From assembly GCF_027920545.1 (NCBI RefSeq), contig NZ_CP115859.1:2102001-2166000 (forward strand): 64,000 nt of DNA. The letters run 5' to 3'. Within the stretch, counting starts at the first letter, position 1. Every line of letters starts with the position of its first letter. The notes below the pieces were generated by a model. It searched no databases, had not been told where the DNA came from, and saw only the letters and a program-made list of their open reading frames with translations. This document shows, one piece after another, positions 17,190 to 25,813 of this stretch. The translations under genes were made by a program, and so were the position numbers. Source of the DNA: Chryseobacterium camelliae. GTDB lineage: Bacteria; Bacteroidota; Bacteroidia; Flavobacteriales; Weeksellaceae.

Positions 17190-17651
17190 ATGAAAGGGAT
17201 TTTAAAAATTTACCATCCGGACGAAACGCTAAAATACAATATCAGAAACACTTATTGCAAAGCGATCTATAGCAACCAGCAACATTTTTTAGAGGTTGAA
17301 ATTATTACGGATGACAGTTTGGATCATGTTGATGATGATTCGCTACAGTACAATTTTCCACAACTTTCGCTTGAGGTCTTCGATTTCCCTATCGAATCAG
17401 CGGAAATAGAAGGAAAAACGATTCAAATTAATGATTCTGATGAAGACAGTTACACAGAAGTAGATCTTTTTGATGATGAAGAGGCATTTATTTATGATAA
17501 TGAGCTTCAGTTTGAAAAAAACGAAGAAGGAGAGCTTCAGGTGATCTGGAAAGGAACAATTGATGATTTTTACACGGGTTCAGATGCTCCGATACCTTTC
17601 AGGCTTAAATGCGAATTTAAACAGGATGATATTGAGGTAGACGAAGATTAA
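17190..17651 (+). CDS. Acidic cytoplasmic protein of unknown function
   Basis: 153 residues without signal peptide or membrane segment. It is strongly acidic, with D/E-rich stretches (DDSLDHVDDDS, NDSDEDSYTEVDLFDDEE, KQDDIEVDED). The opening MKGILKIYHPDETLKYN and the hydrophobic alternation suggest a beta-rich fold. I do not recognise a family. It stands as a single gene with its own -7 box, between the DUF885 gene and the exbB operon. Confidence 0.75.
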   Translation: MKGILKIYHPDETLKYNIRNTYCKAIYSNQQHFLEVEIITDDSLDHVDDDSLQYNFPQLSLEVFDFPIESAEIEGKTIQINDSDEDSYTEVDLFDDEEAFIYDNELQFEKNEEGELQVIWKGTIDDFYTGSDAPIPFRLKCEFKQDDIEVDED

Positions 17652-17788
17652 TCTTTTCTATTCAATACTTTTTTATAAAAAATAATTCTTTTCAATTTTT
17701 TGGAAAGAATTTTGCTGTTTGTAAAAAGCAACTTAATTTTAAGTTATTTTTTAAGCATTTTTTAAGACTTCAATTAATAATATTCTAT

Positions 17789-17796
17789 TACTTTTG
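17789..17796 (+). promoter_or_regulatory. Candidate -7 box (TACTTTTG) for exbB-exbD-tonB
   Basis: TACTTTTG fits TAnnTTTG and lies 31 bases before the exbB start, in an AT-rich gap. No TTTG at the -33 position is seen. Confidence 0.45.
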
Positions 17797-17827
17797 TCGT
17801 TTAAAACCATTATAAAACTACATATTG

Positions 17828-18532
17828 ATGCTGTTAACGGAACTTACTCAGATTTTATTTGCTCAAATTGCCACACCGGCAGTGAATACAGAAGACTTAG
17901 AATTTTCATTTTGGAAGATCATGTTCCACGGAGGTGCTTTCGCTAAAATAGTGATGGTAACCGTACTGGCACTTGGTGTGTTTTCTGTGTATCTGTTTTT
18001 TGAACGTTTTTTCTTTATTAAAAGGCTGACTTCAAAAACGGATTCCAACTTTATGGATAATATTGAAGACTTCATTAAAGAAGGTAAAATAGAATCTGCT
18101 TCGGACTATTGTAAAAGACAAAATTCCCCGGAAGGCAGAATTTTAGAAAAAGGAATTTCAAGATTAGGACGTCCTGTTTCGGATATTGTAAGCGCAATGG
18201 AAGCCCAGGCTCAGGTAGAGGTTGCGAACATGGAAAAAAACCTGAACCTTTTGGCGGTGGTTCCGAGTATTGCTCCTATGTTGGGACTTTTAGGAACGGT
18301 AATCGGGATGATTATTGCTTTCTTTAATCTTTCTCATGCAACGGGGTCTTTCTCTCCGAAAACACTTTCTGAAGGTATTTATACGGCATTAGGACAAACT
18401 GCGGTGGGACTTGCAGTGGCGATTCCGGCTAACTTTTTCTACAATCTGTTATTGACAAGAATCGATAAGTTTGTACTGAAAGCTCAGAATATGTCGGGAG
18501 CATTTTTAGATCTTATCAATAAACCTTTATAA
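17828..18532 (+). CDS. exbB: MotA/TolQ/ExbB proton channel protein
   Basis: Inner-membrane proton-channel subunit of the TonB or Tol energising complex. 234 residues from the ATG at 17828. Three membrane segments are seen: about residues 37-58, 135-158 (PSIAPMLGLLGTVIGMIIAFF type, with the conserved GLLGTVIGM) and 180-205 (ALGQTAVGLAVAIPANFFYN). A long cytoplasmic loop lies between the first and second. It is followed at 10 bases by exbD and then by a TonB-like gene, a complete energy-transduction operon. Confidence 0.93.
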   Translation: MLLTELTQILFAQIATPAVNTEDLEFSFWKIMFHGGAFAKIVMVTVLALGVFSVYLFFERFFFIKRLTSKTDSNFMDNIEDFIKEGKIESASDYCKRQNSPEGRILEKGISRLGRPVSDIVSAMEAQAQVEVANMEKNLNLLAVVPSIAPMLGLLGTVIGMIIAFFNLSHATGSFSPKTLSEGIYTALGQTAVGLAVAIPANFFYNLLLTRIDKFVLKAQNMSGAFLDLINKPL

Positions 18533-18542
18533 ATCTTTCCAG

Positions 18543-18941
18543 ATGAAAATTCAGAGAAGAAATAAAGCGAATCCCGAATTCAGTTTGGCGGCAATGACAG
18601 ATGTTATTTTACTGATGCTGATCTTTTTTATGATTACATCTTCTGCAGCCAATCAAAGCGCAATTGATGTTAAATTGCCGAAAGCGGGAGCGGTAGATGA
18701 TAATATACCCAATCCTTTAACGGTAAGTATAAAGCCCGACGGATCTTATTTTGTGGATGATAATCCTGCAAACAAAGATCAGCTGGAGCAAATCATTGTT
18801 GATAAACTGTCAAACCAAACCAACAAATCTTTTACGATAAGGGCAGACGAAAATACAATGCATAAAGACGTGGTTTTTGTAATGGAAATTGCAGAAAAGA
18901 ACAAGTTTAATATTGCGATTGCCACAGTAAAGGATAAATAA
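18543..18941 (+). CDS. exbD: ExbD/TolR biopolymer transport protein
   Basis: 132 residues: a short cytoplasmic N-terminus, one membrane segment with the proton-carrying aspartate (SLAAMTDVILLMLIFFMI), and a periplasmic domain ending EIAEKNKFNIAIATVKDK. It works with ExbB to couple the proton gradient to TonB. Unlike many Bacteroidota systems, only one exbD gene is present here. Confidence 0.93.
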   Translation: MKIQRRNKANPEFSLAAMTDVILLMLIFFMITSSAANQSAIDVKLPKAGAVDDNIPNPLTVSIKPDGSYFVDDNPANKDQLEQIIVDKLSNQTNKSFTIRADENTMHKDVVFVMEIAEKNKFNIAIATVKDK

Positions 18942-18964
18942 TCACGAAAAAAGATTATTTCAAA

Positions 18965-19846
18965 ATGAAGACTTACGTTATAAACAAACAAGAAGAAAAC
19001 AAAGATAGAATAAAAAGCGCGCTGCTTTCTGTTCTTATCTGGTCTGCAATCTTATTGTTTGTTTTTTTATATAAATTAAAACCCGAACTGGATCCCGAAC
19101 CGGAGGTTGTTACGACAATGCTGGTCAACTTCGGGGATAACAGAAACGGAAACGGGGTAGAAGAACCGGCAGATCAGCCGGGAAGTTTGGCTGCTGCCAC
19201 AGAAGTTACTCCGGAGCCTGTAGAAACAGCGGTTCCTGAAACCAAAACGATTATAAAGCAGGAGCCACAACCTGAAACTAAAAAATCGGAGGCTAAGGAA
19301 AAGATCATTACAGGAAATAATTCTAAAGCAACTGTTCCTAAAAAAGAAGAATCAAAAGCGGATAATAAAAAAGCCGCTACGAGTACAAGTGCTTCTAAAA
19401 ACACTAAAAAATCAGGTGCGGTTACTGCGAATTCAAAGACCGGAAACGGAGATGGAAAAGGAACAGCAGCTATTGGTAATTTGATCAGAGGAAGAGGAAC
19501 CAAAGCTGGTAGCCAGGGAGACGGAACCGGAATTGGAAATGCAGGAGATCCTTTAGGTGGAGACGGAAATGGTGACAGTAAAGTAGGAATCGACAGAAGG
19601 TTGGTAGGCTATATTCCCGGAACGATGGGAAGAGGAGGGGCACAACCCTCTCATAGTTGTACGGCAAGTGGTTCTATCACGATTGCTTATACCGTAGATA
19701 AAGCAGGGAATGTAGTTTCTGCAAGAAGGGCAGGAGGTGTTTCAGATCCTTGTGTTTCTTCAACTTCGGTCGCGTGGGTGAAAAAATATGTAAAAGCCGA
19801 AAAAGCGAATGTTTCTTCCACAGGAACGTATAAGATTACCTTCTAA
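18965..19846 (+). CDS. TonB-like energy transducer
   Basis: 293 residues. One membrane anchor at about residues 20-40 (LLSVLIWSAILLFVFLY) is followed by a long P/E/K/T-rich spacer (residues 45-170) and a glycine-rich stretch (GRGTKAGSQGDGTGIGNAG). The C-terminal domain (SGSITIAYTVDKAGNVV ... VSSTGTYKITF) has the beta-strand pattern of TonB-C with only weak motif similarity. Position after exbB-exbD supports the role of spanning the periplasm to drive TonB-dependent receptors. The substrates served are unknown. Confidence 0.85.
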   Translation: MKTYVINKQEENKDRIKSALLSVLIWSAILLFVFLYKLKPELDPEPEVVTTMLVNFGDNRNGNGVEEPADQPGSLAAATEVTPEPVETAVPETKTIIKQEPQPETKKSEAKEKIITGNNSKATVPKKEESKADNKKAATSTSASKNTKKSGAVTANSKTGNGDGKGTAAIGNLIRGRGTKAGSQGDGTGIGNAGDPLGGDGNGDSKVGIDRRLVGYIPGTMGRGGAQPSHSCTASGSITIAYTVDKAGNVVSARRAGGVSDPCVSSTSVAWVKKYVKAEKANVSSTGTYKITF

Positions 19847-19871
19847 GAAATAAATAATTTAATTTTCATAG

Positions 19872-19908
19872 CCGTGTTAAAGTTTAACGACTTTAACGCG
19901 GTTTTTTT
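19872..19908 (+). terminator. Intrinsic terminator after tonB
   Basis: CCGTGTTAAAGT and ACTTTAACGCGG pair over 12 bases (one G-T pair) around a 6-base loop and are followed by seven T. It ends the exbB-exbD-tonB transcript. Confidence 0.85.
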
Positions 19909-20104
19909 ATTTTAAAATAACAGATGCTTTATTGGTTTGAAAATCAGCATGAAAAAACTTTTATTTGATTCGGACGTTTATTATCACGAATGATGAAATG
20001 TTTTGTGAAGTAAAAAGATGCGTGATAATAGTACAATCATTGCTATTGAAAATGAATCGCATAAAAAATTTACTTTAGAAAGGAAAAAATGTTTTACTAA
20101 AAAT

Positions 20105-20130
20105 AAAAAAGCTGCCTTAGAAAGACAGCT
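20105..20130 (-). terminator. Intrinsic terminator after the first T9SS type B gene
   Basis: Read on the minus strand: AGCTGTC, 7-base loop, GGCAGCT, then TTTTTT. One G-T pair, otherwise complete. It lies about 70 bases after the stop of the gene at 20202. A matching arrangement follows the middle paralogue (22524-22556). Confidence 0.75.
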
Positions 20131-20160
20131 CAAAACAAAAATATTCCCTACAACATTAGT

Positions 20161-20184
20161 TTCCAATTCCAATTCCAATTCCAA
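20161..20184. repeat. Hexanucleotide tandem repeat (TTCCAA, 4 copies)
   Basis: Four perfect head-to-tail copies of TTCCAA in the 3' flank of the T9SS gene at 20202. It is non-coding and may vary in length by slippage. Confidence 0.8.
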
Positions 20185-20201
20185 TCGTCATATGAATTTT
20201 T

Positions 20202-22493
20202 TTAATCTCTATTTTTCAATAAAATCCAGCCAGTGTATTTAATGGCGGTATTTTGCAGATTAGGTTCCTTCCATGATATTTCGTACCAATAGGCTCCTGT
20301 AAGGACTTTTTTATTGCTGAATCTTCCGTCCCATGTATAGTTGTTGAAGGCAGTCCCTTTAAAAACATGGTTTCCATATCGGTCATATACAGAGAAAGAC
20401 AGATCTTTCTTGTATTTAAGCTCTGCGTAAGAAATCGTATCATTAATGTTGTCTCCGTTCGGAGTGATGGCATTGATGATATTGATGACAGTCAGTTCTA
20501 CCTGTACAGGTTCACAGTTGTAGGCATCCTTTACATAAAATGTATTCTGTCCGTTTGGCAGATTGTTAAATACATTAGAAGTTTGCCAGGTTATCTTGTT
20601 AGTAGAATATAAATAAGGCGGTTTTCCTCCGGTTACGGTAATGGTGGCTTTTTTATTTTCAAGATCAATATTTTTGATCACCGGTTTTAGAGCTACTTTT
20701 ACAGAAACTTCTTGTCTGTTGAAACAACCATTATAACCTAAAATCACCCAATAGTTTCCGGGTCCGACATTAGAAATGGACTGTGTTGTTGCTCCTGTGC
20801 TCCATTCATAAGACTGATATCCCGGTCCTGCATCTAAAGTTGTGGTTGCATCGATACAAATCGTTTGGTTGGAAAGTAAAGAAGGGGGTAGTGGAGGCAT
20901 TACCACTTCAAAAACAGGAGTTGTTGCAGGAGGACAGCTTCCTCCTGTTGAAACGGTTACGGTGTAATTTCCTGCTTTGATTGGAGAATAGGTATTTGTA
21001 GTGGCTCCCGGAATAGGATTTCCATTAAAATTCCACTGATATGTTGCGTAGCTGTCATCTACTTCCAGCGTCATTCCCGGAATACAGTTTCCGTTCTTTT
21101 TAGCAATTACAGGAATGGAAGAGAATCCTGCGAAGTAACCGCCATAACCTACAACGCCTTCTCCGGAAGCAATACCTGCGGTAACAGCTTTTGTAGACTG
21201 TACGGTAACATTCCCTGTAACATTGTTTACCGAATACGTTTGCCAGTTCGGGTTTCCTGATAAGGGATACGGACCTTGAACGCCAGATAACGTTGTTCCA
21301 TTTACTGTGACAGTTGCTCCTGCTTCGGTAATAATATTTAATTTTACAAAAGGAGTAATAGAAGTATGATAAGGCAGTATATCGATCATTCCTATTTCAT
21401 CTATTTTTTTGGGAAGAAAACAGTTTAAGGGAGGGATGTAGTTTACTCCTCCAGTGAGGTCGCTCTGGTTCGTCGTTCCTGCCATGAGCTGATAGACATA
21501 GATTTTTTTGCTGCTTCTAATTCTCATATTAGCATGTCCACTGAAACCATAAGTAAGATAATAGTTAGAATTTACTCTGTAAAATTCGCCTTCGTTCAAA
21601 GTTACCACAGGAGTATTGTTGTCATTTATGTAAACTTGCGTATTGTTTTCTACTGCTATGATGAGCGCTCCTTCTGCATTTTCGGAAATCAATCCCATCC
21701 CTTTCACTAATGCATATTCATCACCCAGACGTTCCACAGGAATAGACTGATCCATTAAAATATCTCCTCCGTTTGAAAAGGAGGTAAGGGTAAGTTGTCC
21801 ACGAAAATTTCCATTGGTTACAGTAATAGGTTTGTCTGATGTGATTTTTGAACCGATAAAGCCTGTTTGATTGGAAGCTAGATTACCACTGCCTTCTATT
21901 ATATACGACTGCCCTTTATTTAAAGTAAAAGTCATCGTAGGATTAGAAGCTCCTGTCGTTCCGTTAGAGAACTGGACGGTAGGCTTATAGCCCGAAACTG
22001 TTACTGTAGTGTTGTCCTCTGTTGCTAGAATGCCGCAGGTAAAATTATACTCGGTAGAAATAGCTCCCAAAGGAGCATGAGAAACATAAAATTTTGTACC
22101 AATACCCGCTTTTCCTTTGGAGGTCAAAATTTCTCCATGTTTATTTGTAGAGAACCTAAAAGTACAGAAGAAAGGTCTTTCTCCTTTTACATACAAACCT
22201 CGTCCTGTTTTTTTAAAAGCTTCCGTTTGTGTTTCGGTAATCATATTATCTAAGTCAACAATAAAAGATTGTGGATTTCCCTTACTGATGGTTACTGTTC
22301 CAATAGCTACATTATTATTGTAAATAGTAACAGGAAAAGGAATGGTAGAATCTGTTGATAAAAATAATGCCTGTTTGTTAAAACTGTTGAGTCTTGATAT
22401 CATTGGGGCAAACCAATGTTCGGTATCTCTTTGAGCCAATAGGTTACTTCCTTTTAAAATCAATATTAAAAGAATAAGTACATATTTTTTCAT
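20202..22493 (-). CDS. T9SS type B secreted protein with IgGFc-binding-like N-terminus (paralogue 1)
   Basis: 763 residues. A signal peptide ([21 protein letters not shown]) is followed by [10 protein letters not shown], the opening of a domain like the IgGFc-binding repeat (about residues 25-460), with [15 protein letters not shown] and [16 protein letters not shown]. Two Ig-like/PKD-like modules follow (near 470-530 and 535-600). The C-terminal 85 residues are the gliding-motility-associated type B sorting domain: [34 protein letters not shown] and the final GWILLKNRD. The protein is predicted to be exported by T9SS and released or attached at the surface. It is one of three tandem paralogues; the C-terminal half is nearly identical to paralogue 3. 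Confidence 0.9.
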   Translation of the reverse strand: MKKYVLILLILILKGSNLLAQRDTEHWFAPMISRLNSFNKQALFLSTDSTIPFPVTIYNNNVAIGTVTISKGNPQSFIVDLDNMITETQTEAFKKTGRGLYVKGERPFFCTFRFSTNKHGEILTSKGKAGIGTKFYVSHAPLGAISTEYNFTCGILATEDNTTVTVSGYKPTVQFSNGTTGASNPTMTFTLNKGQSYIIEGSGNLASNQTGFIGSKITSDKPITVTNGNFRGQLTLTSFSNGGDILMDQSIPVERLGDEYALVKGMGLISENAEGALIIAVENNTQVYINDNNTPVVTLNEGEFYRVNSNYYLTYGFSGHANMRIRSSKKIYVYQLMAGTTNQSDLTGGVNYIPPLNCFLPKKIDEIGMIDILPYHTSITPFVKLNIITEAGATVTVNGTTLSGVQGPYPLSGNPNWQTYSVNNVTGNVTVQSTKAVTAGIASGEGVVGYGGYFAGFSSIPVIAKKNGNCIPGMTLEVDDSYATYQWNFNGNPIPGATTNTYSPIKAGNYTVTVSTGGSCPPATTPVFEVVMPPLPPSLLSNQTICIDATTTLDAGPGYQSYEWSTGATTQSISNVGPGNYWVILGYNGCFNRQEVSVKVALKPVIKNIDLENKKATITVTGGKPPYLYSTNKITWQTSNVFNNLPNGQNTFYVKDAYNCEPVQVELTVINIINAITPNGDNINDTISYAELKYKKDLSFSVYDRYGNHVFKGTAFNNYTWDGRFSNKKVLTGAYWYEISWKEPNLQNTAIKYTGWILLKNRD

Positions 22494-22523
22494 AATAAAT
22501 TATAAAGAATCTCTAAGATTAAT

Positions 22524-22556
22524 AAAAAAGGGCTGTCCTGTCCCAAAAGACAGCCC
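22524..22556 (-). terminator. Intrinsic terminator after the middle T9SS gene
   Basis: GGGCTGTC (22530-22537) pairs perfectly with GACAGCCC (22549-22556) and is followed by a T run on the minus strand. The flank beside it matches the flank of paralogue 1 (AACAAAAATATTCCCT). Confidence 0.85.
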
Positions 22557-22612
22557 AAAACAAAAATATTCCCTCAACATTAATCCCAAATCCTAGTCAT
22601 CTATGAATGTAT

Positions 22613-25600
22613 TTAATTTCTATTTTTTACCAGTATCCAGTCGGTGTAAGTCACCGTTTTATGGGTGTCCGGATCGGTCCATTTTATTTCGTACCAATAA
22701 GTACCGCTGTTTACGGGAGTACCATTAATAGAACCGTCCCATTTGAAGTTATTATTCCTGTCAGAAGAATAAAGGAGTTGTCCGTATCTGTTATAGATAG
22801 ATATTTTTAAATCTTTCAGATAAGAGAGTTCAGAATAATCTAAATCGTCGTTTCTGCCATCTCCGTTGGGCGTAATTGCATTGACAAGATTCGCTACCGT
22901 TACCTGAATCTGAACCGGAGCACAATTGTTAGAATCTTTTACGTAAAAACTGTTCTTACCACGAGGCAGATAGGTAAACAAATTAGAATCTTGCCATATT
23001 TGCCCGTCTCTGGAATACTGATAAGGAGGAACTCCGCCCTCTGCAATCACAGTTGCAGTATTGTTTTTTACATTTACGGTCTTAATTTTTGGAATTTCAA
23101 AAGGATGAACCTTCACAACCTGTTTCGTTTTACAGCCCTCCGAAGAAAGAAGAACCCAATAATCTCCTACCGGAACATTGTGTATAGATTGTGTGGTTGC
23201 TCCTGTGCTCCATAAATAAGAAGTATAACCGGGACCTGCGTCTAAAGTCGTTCGACCTTCCGGACATATTGTTTGGTCCTTCAAAACAGCAGATGGTTTC
23301 GGAGGAATAACTTTCAGGGTTATTTTAGCAAAATCGAAGCATCCGTCGTTGGAAATCACTTTTACATAGACAATAGAATTCGCTGAAATATAGTTGGTAG
23401 GTGAAGTTATTTCATTGGTTCCGTTGGTGGCATCATTAAGCGTTGGATAATATTTTTTAGTTACAGGATTGGTGGTTGTAACAGCAGCGGTGGTCAAATT
23501 AAACGTTCCTGTACTAGGATCATTTTCATTGAAGCATTCGGTTAAGGCAGCATCCTGTACATTTACTCTCGGATAAAATTGTAGCGAGATCTTAGCATTC
23601 TCAGTACAACCGTCTACTGTGGTTACCTTTACATAAACACTAGCCGGAACTGTTGACGGATATGCATTGGCAGGAATAATTTCATTCGTATTTGCATTTA
23701 GATCGGCTAATGTTGGATAATATTTTTTTGTTGCAGAAGCTGGAGCTCCCACATTCGCGGTGGTTAAATCAAAGATACCACTTCCTCCTACGTTACAAGT
23801 GCTTACTGTAGTATCTGTAAGAATTAGCGGAACTACAGTAATATTTACTTTTACCTGTTCGCAATCGGTAAAATCGGGATCATTTCCACAGAACTTATAG
23901 GTAAAGGTATCTGTTGTTGTTCCTGCATTAGCCGTATAGGTTAATATTCCTGTTGCCGGATTTACAGTTAATGTACCATTTGCCGGCGGGGTAATGATTT
24001 GTACTGTGCTCGGAACCGGAGTTTGTGTAGAGCTTGTAAAAGCAGGAGTAATGGTAACCGGAGTTCCCGTACTACAAATATTTAATGGTTTTACAGTATT
24101 CACCAGACAAGAATACACCTTATAAGGATAGGTAGTATAGCTACAGTTTTCCTTAGTAATCGTCACAGTGTAGTTTCCTCCTTGCGTAGGAGAATAGGTG
24201 TTGGAGGTGGCACCCGGAATAGGATTTCCATTAAGGTTCCATTGATAACTGTTAAAACCGCTGTCAACCTGTAAAACGATTCCCGGAGCACATTCTCCTG
24301 TGGTTTTGCTGATAACAGGAATAGAGCTGAACCCTGCAAAATAACCTCCGTAACCTAAGTTTCCACTACCTCCTGCAATTCCTGCAGTGACCGCTTTTGT
24401 TGAATTTACGGTAATATTACCCGCAATATTGGGAACGGTATAGGATACCCAATTCGTCGTTCCGGTAATGGGGAAGGGACCATAAGTTGCAGCCAGAGGA
24501 ACATTGTTTACCGTTACTGTGGCTCCTGCCTGGGTTAATATATTTAATTTTACGAAAAGTGGCGGGCTAAAAGTAGTAGCATAAGGCATTTCTCCTATTT
24601 TCCCAATTTCATCAATAGTTTTGGGCAAAAGGCAATTTAATGGCGGAATATAATTGAATCCTTCTGTGGCATCGTTATCTGCAGTACCGGATAAAAGCTG
24701 ATAGGTATAGACATTCTTGCTGGTTCTAATGTACATGTTGAGGTGAGAAGGCCCGTTTACAACATAATTTTGGGCGGTTACCCGGTAATAATCACCTTCA
24801 TTTAACGTGGCGACAGGGGTAGGGTTATTATTCAGCCATACTTTAGTGTCATTTTCTGGGGCTACGATGAGCGCTCCTTCAATTTCAGGAAGAATGTTCC
24901 CCATTCCTTTGATAAGAGCAAATTCATTTCCTAAACGATCAACAGGAACCGACTGGTCCATGATAATATCTTCACCGTTATATGGCGGGTTAAGCCCGAA
25001 TTGACCACGGAAATTTCCATTGGTTACAGATACCGGCTTGGTTGCTTCTATTTTAGCACCGATAAATCCGTCCCTATTTCCCGGTCTGTTTGCTGCCCCT
25101 GTAAATATGTAAGACTGCCCTTTGTTTAGAGTAATGGTAATCGAAGGATGGGTAAGACCATTGAAATTATTAATAAACCAGGTGGTCATATCATATCCCG
25201 AAACTTTAACTTGTGTATTGTCTTCTGTAGCCAAAATACCGCAAGTGAAATTTTGAACGCCACCGACGGGAACACCAGTAGCTGGTAAGGGAGCATAAAC
25301 AGCATAGAATTTTGTACCGATTCCAGCTTTTCCTTTAGAGGTCAAAATCTCACCATGATTGATTTCCGAAAACCTATAGGTAACAAAAAAAGGAAGATCA
25401 CCATGAAGATACAGTCCTCTGGTTTTTACACTCATGGCATCAGAAGGATTCTGACCCAGCATGAAATTGAGCGGTACATCGAATGTTTGAGGACTTCCCT
25501 TACTGATCGTTACGGTTCCTATTGCAATATTATTATTGTAAATGGTAACAGGAAAAGGAGTTGTGCTGTCCGTAGATAGAAACAATGCCTGTTTGGGGCT

Positions 25601-25708
25601 CCCGTTGGTAAGACTTCCTGCCATAGGCGCAAACCAATGGTCTGTATCTCTTTGGGCATTCAAACCAAGAGATAAAAACAATATAAAAATAAATAAGATC
25701 CTTTTCAT
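22613..25708 (-). CDS. T9SS type B secreted protein with IgGFc-binding-like N-terminus (paralogue 2, long form)
   Basis: 1031 residues. Signal peptide MKRILFIFILFLSLGLNAQ, then the same RDTDHWFAPM domain as its neighbours, with [15 protein letters not shown]. It is about 250 residues longer because of an insertion (about residues 520-790) holding a cadherin-like module (PPANGTLTVNPATGILTYTA) and two repeats each starting with a cysteine segment and containing KKYYPTLxDxxxxTNEI. The type B sorting domain closes it (AITPNGDGRNDDLDYSEL ... DWILVKNRN). The C-terminal half is clearly diverged from paralogues 1 and 3. It is likely a surface or secreted adhesin-like protein; the ligand is unknown. 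Confidence 0.9.
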   Translation of the reverse strand: MKRILFIFILFLSLGLNAQRDTDHWFAPMAGSLTNGSPKQALFLSTDSTTPFPVTIYNNNIAIGTVTISKGSPQTFDVPLNFMLGQNPSDAMSVKTRGLYLHGDLPFFVTYRFSEINHGEILTSKGKAGIGTKFYAVYAPLPATGVPVGGVQNFTCGILATEDNTQVKVSGYDMTTWFINNFNGLTHPSITITLNKGQSYIFTGAANRPGNRDGFIGAKIEATKPVSVTNGNFRGQFGLNPPYNGEDIIMDQSVPVDRLGNEFALIKGMGNILPEIEGALIVAPENDTKVWLNNNPTPVATLNEGDYYRVTAQNYVVNGPSHLNMYIRTSKNVYTYQLLSGTADNDATEGFNYIPPLNCLLPKTIDEIGKIGEMPYATTFSPPLFVKLNILTQAGATVTVNNVPLAATYGPFPITGTTNWVSYTVPNIAGNITVNSTKAVTAGIAGGSGNLGYGGYFAGFSSIPVISKTTGECAPGIVLQVDSGFNSYQWNLNGNPIPGATSNTYSPTQGGNYTVTITKENCSYTTYPYKVYSCLVNTVKPLNICSTGTPVTITPAFTSSTQTPVPSTVQIITPPANGTLTVNPATGILTYTANAGTTTDTFTYKFCGNDPDFTDCEQVKVNITVVPLILTDTTVSTCNVGGSGIFDLTTANVGAPASATKKYYPTLADLNANTNEIIPANAYPSTVPASVYVKVTTVDGCTENAKISLQFYPRVNVQDAALTECFNENDPSTGTFNLTTAAVTTTNPVTKKYYPTLNDATNGTNEITSPTNYISANSIVYVKVISNDGCFDFAKITLKVIPPKPSAVLKDQTICPEGRTTLDAGPGYTSYLWSTGATTQSIHNVPVGDYWVLLSSEGCKTKQVVKVHPFEIPKIKTVNVKNNTATVIAEGGVPPYQYSRDGQIWQDSNLFTYLPRGKNSFYVKDSNNCAPVQIQVTVANLVNAITPNGDGRNDDLDYSELSYLKDLKISIYNRYGQLLYSSDRNNNFKWDGSINGTPVNSGTYWYEIKWTDPDTHKTVTYTDWILVKNRN

Positions 25709-25813
25709 AAATTATGAGGAAAATTTAAATTAAACAAACCATCACAGCGATTTAATGAGATAAGATGCTTTTGTTGATGATTTTGATTGTTAATAGTTGT
25801 AAACTTTAAAAAG

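Larger units (their letters stand above)
19847..20201. other. Intergenic region between tonB and the T9SS array
   Basis: About 355 bases with two terminators (19872-19908 and 20105-20130) and a four-fold hexanucleotide tandem repeat (TTCCAA, 20161-20184). A 74-codon frame from 20018 has no family resemblance, runs through the terminator and the tandem repeat, and is not a credible gene. Confidence 0.6.

Noticed and set aside
19076..19503. Minus-strand frames opposite the tonB-like gene
   Set aside because: They are by-products of the biased codons of the P/E/K-rich and G-rich TonB region; no start context or family match.
20161..20184. Short tandem repeat as a CRISPR-like array
   Set aside because: The units are only six bases and there are no spacers; it is a simple sequence repeat.
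20018..20242. 74-codon plus-strand frame before the T9SS array
   Set aside because: It runs through a terminator hairpin and a TTCCAA tandem repeat, overlaps the end of a real gene, and has low-complexity sequence (NSNSNSN).
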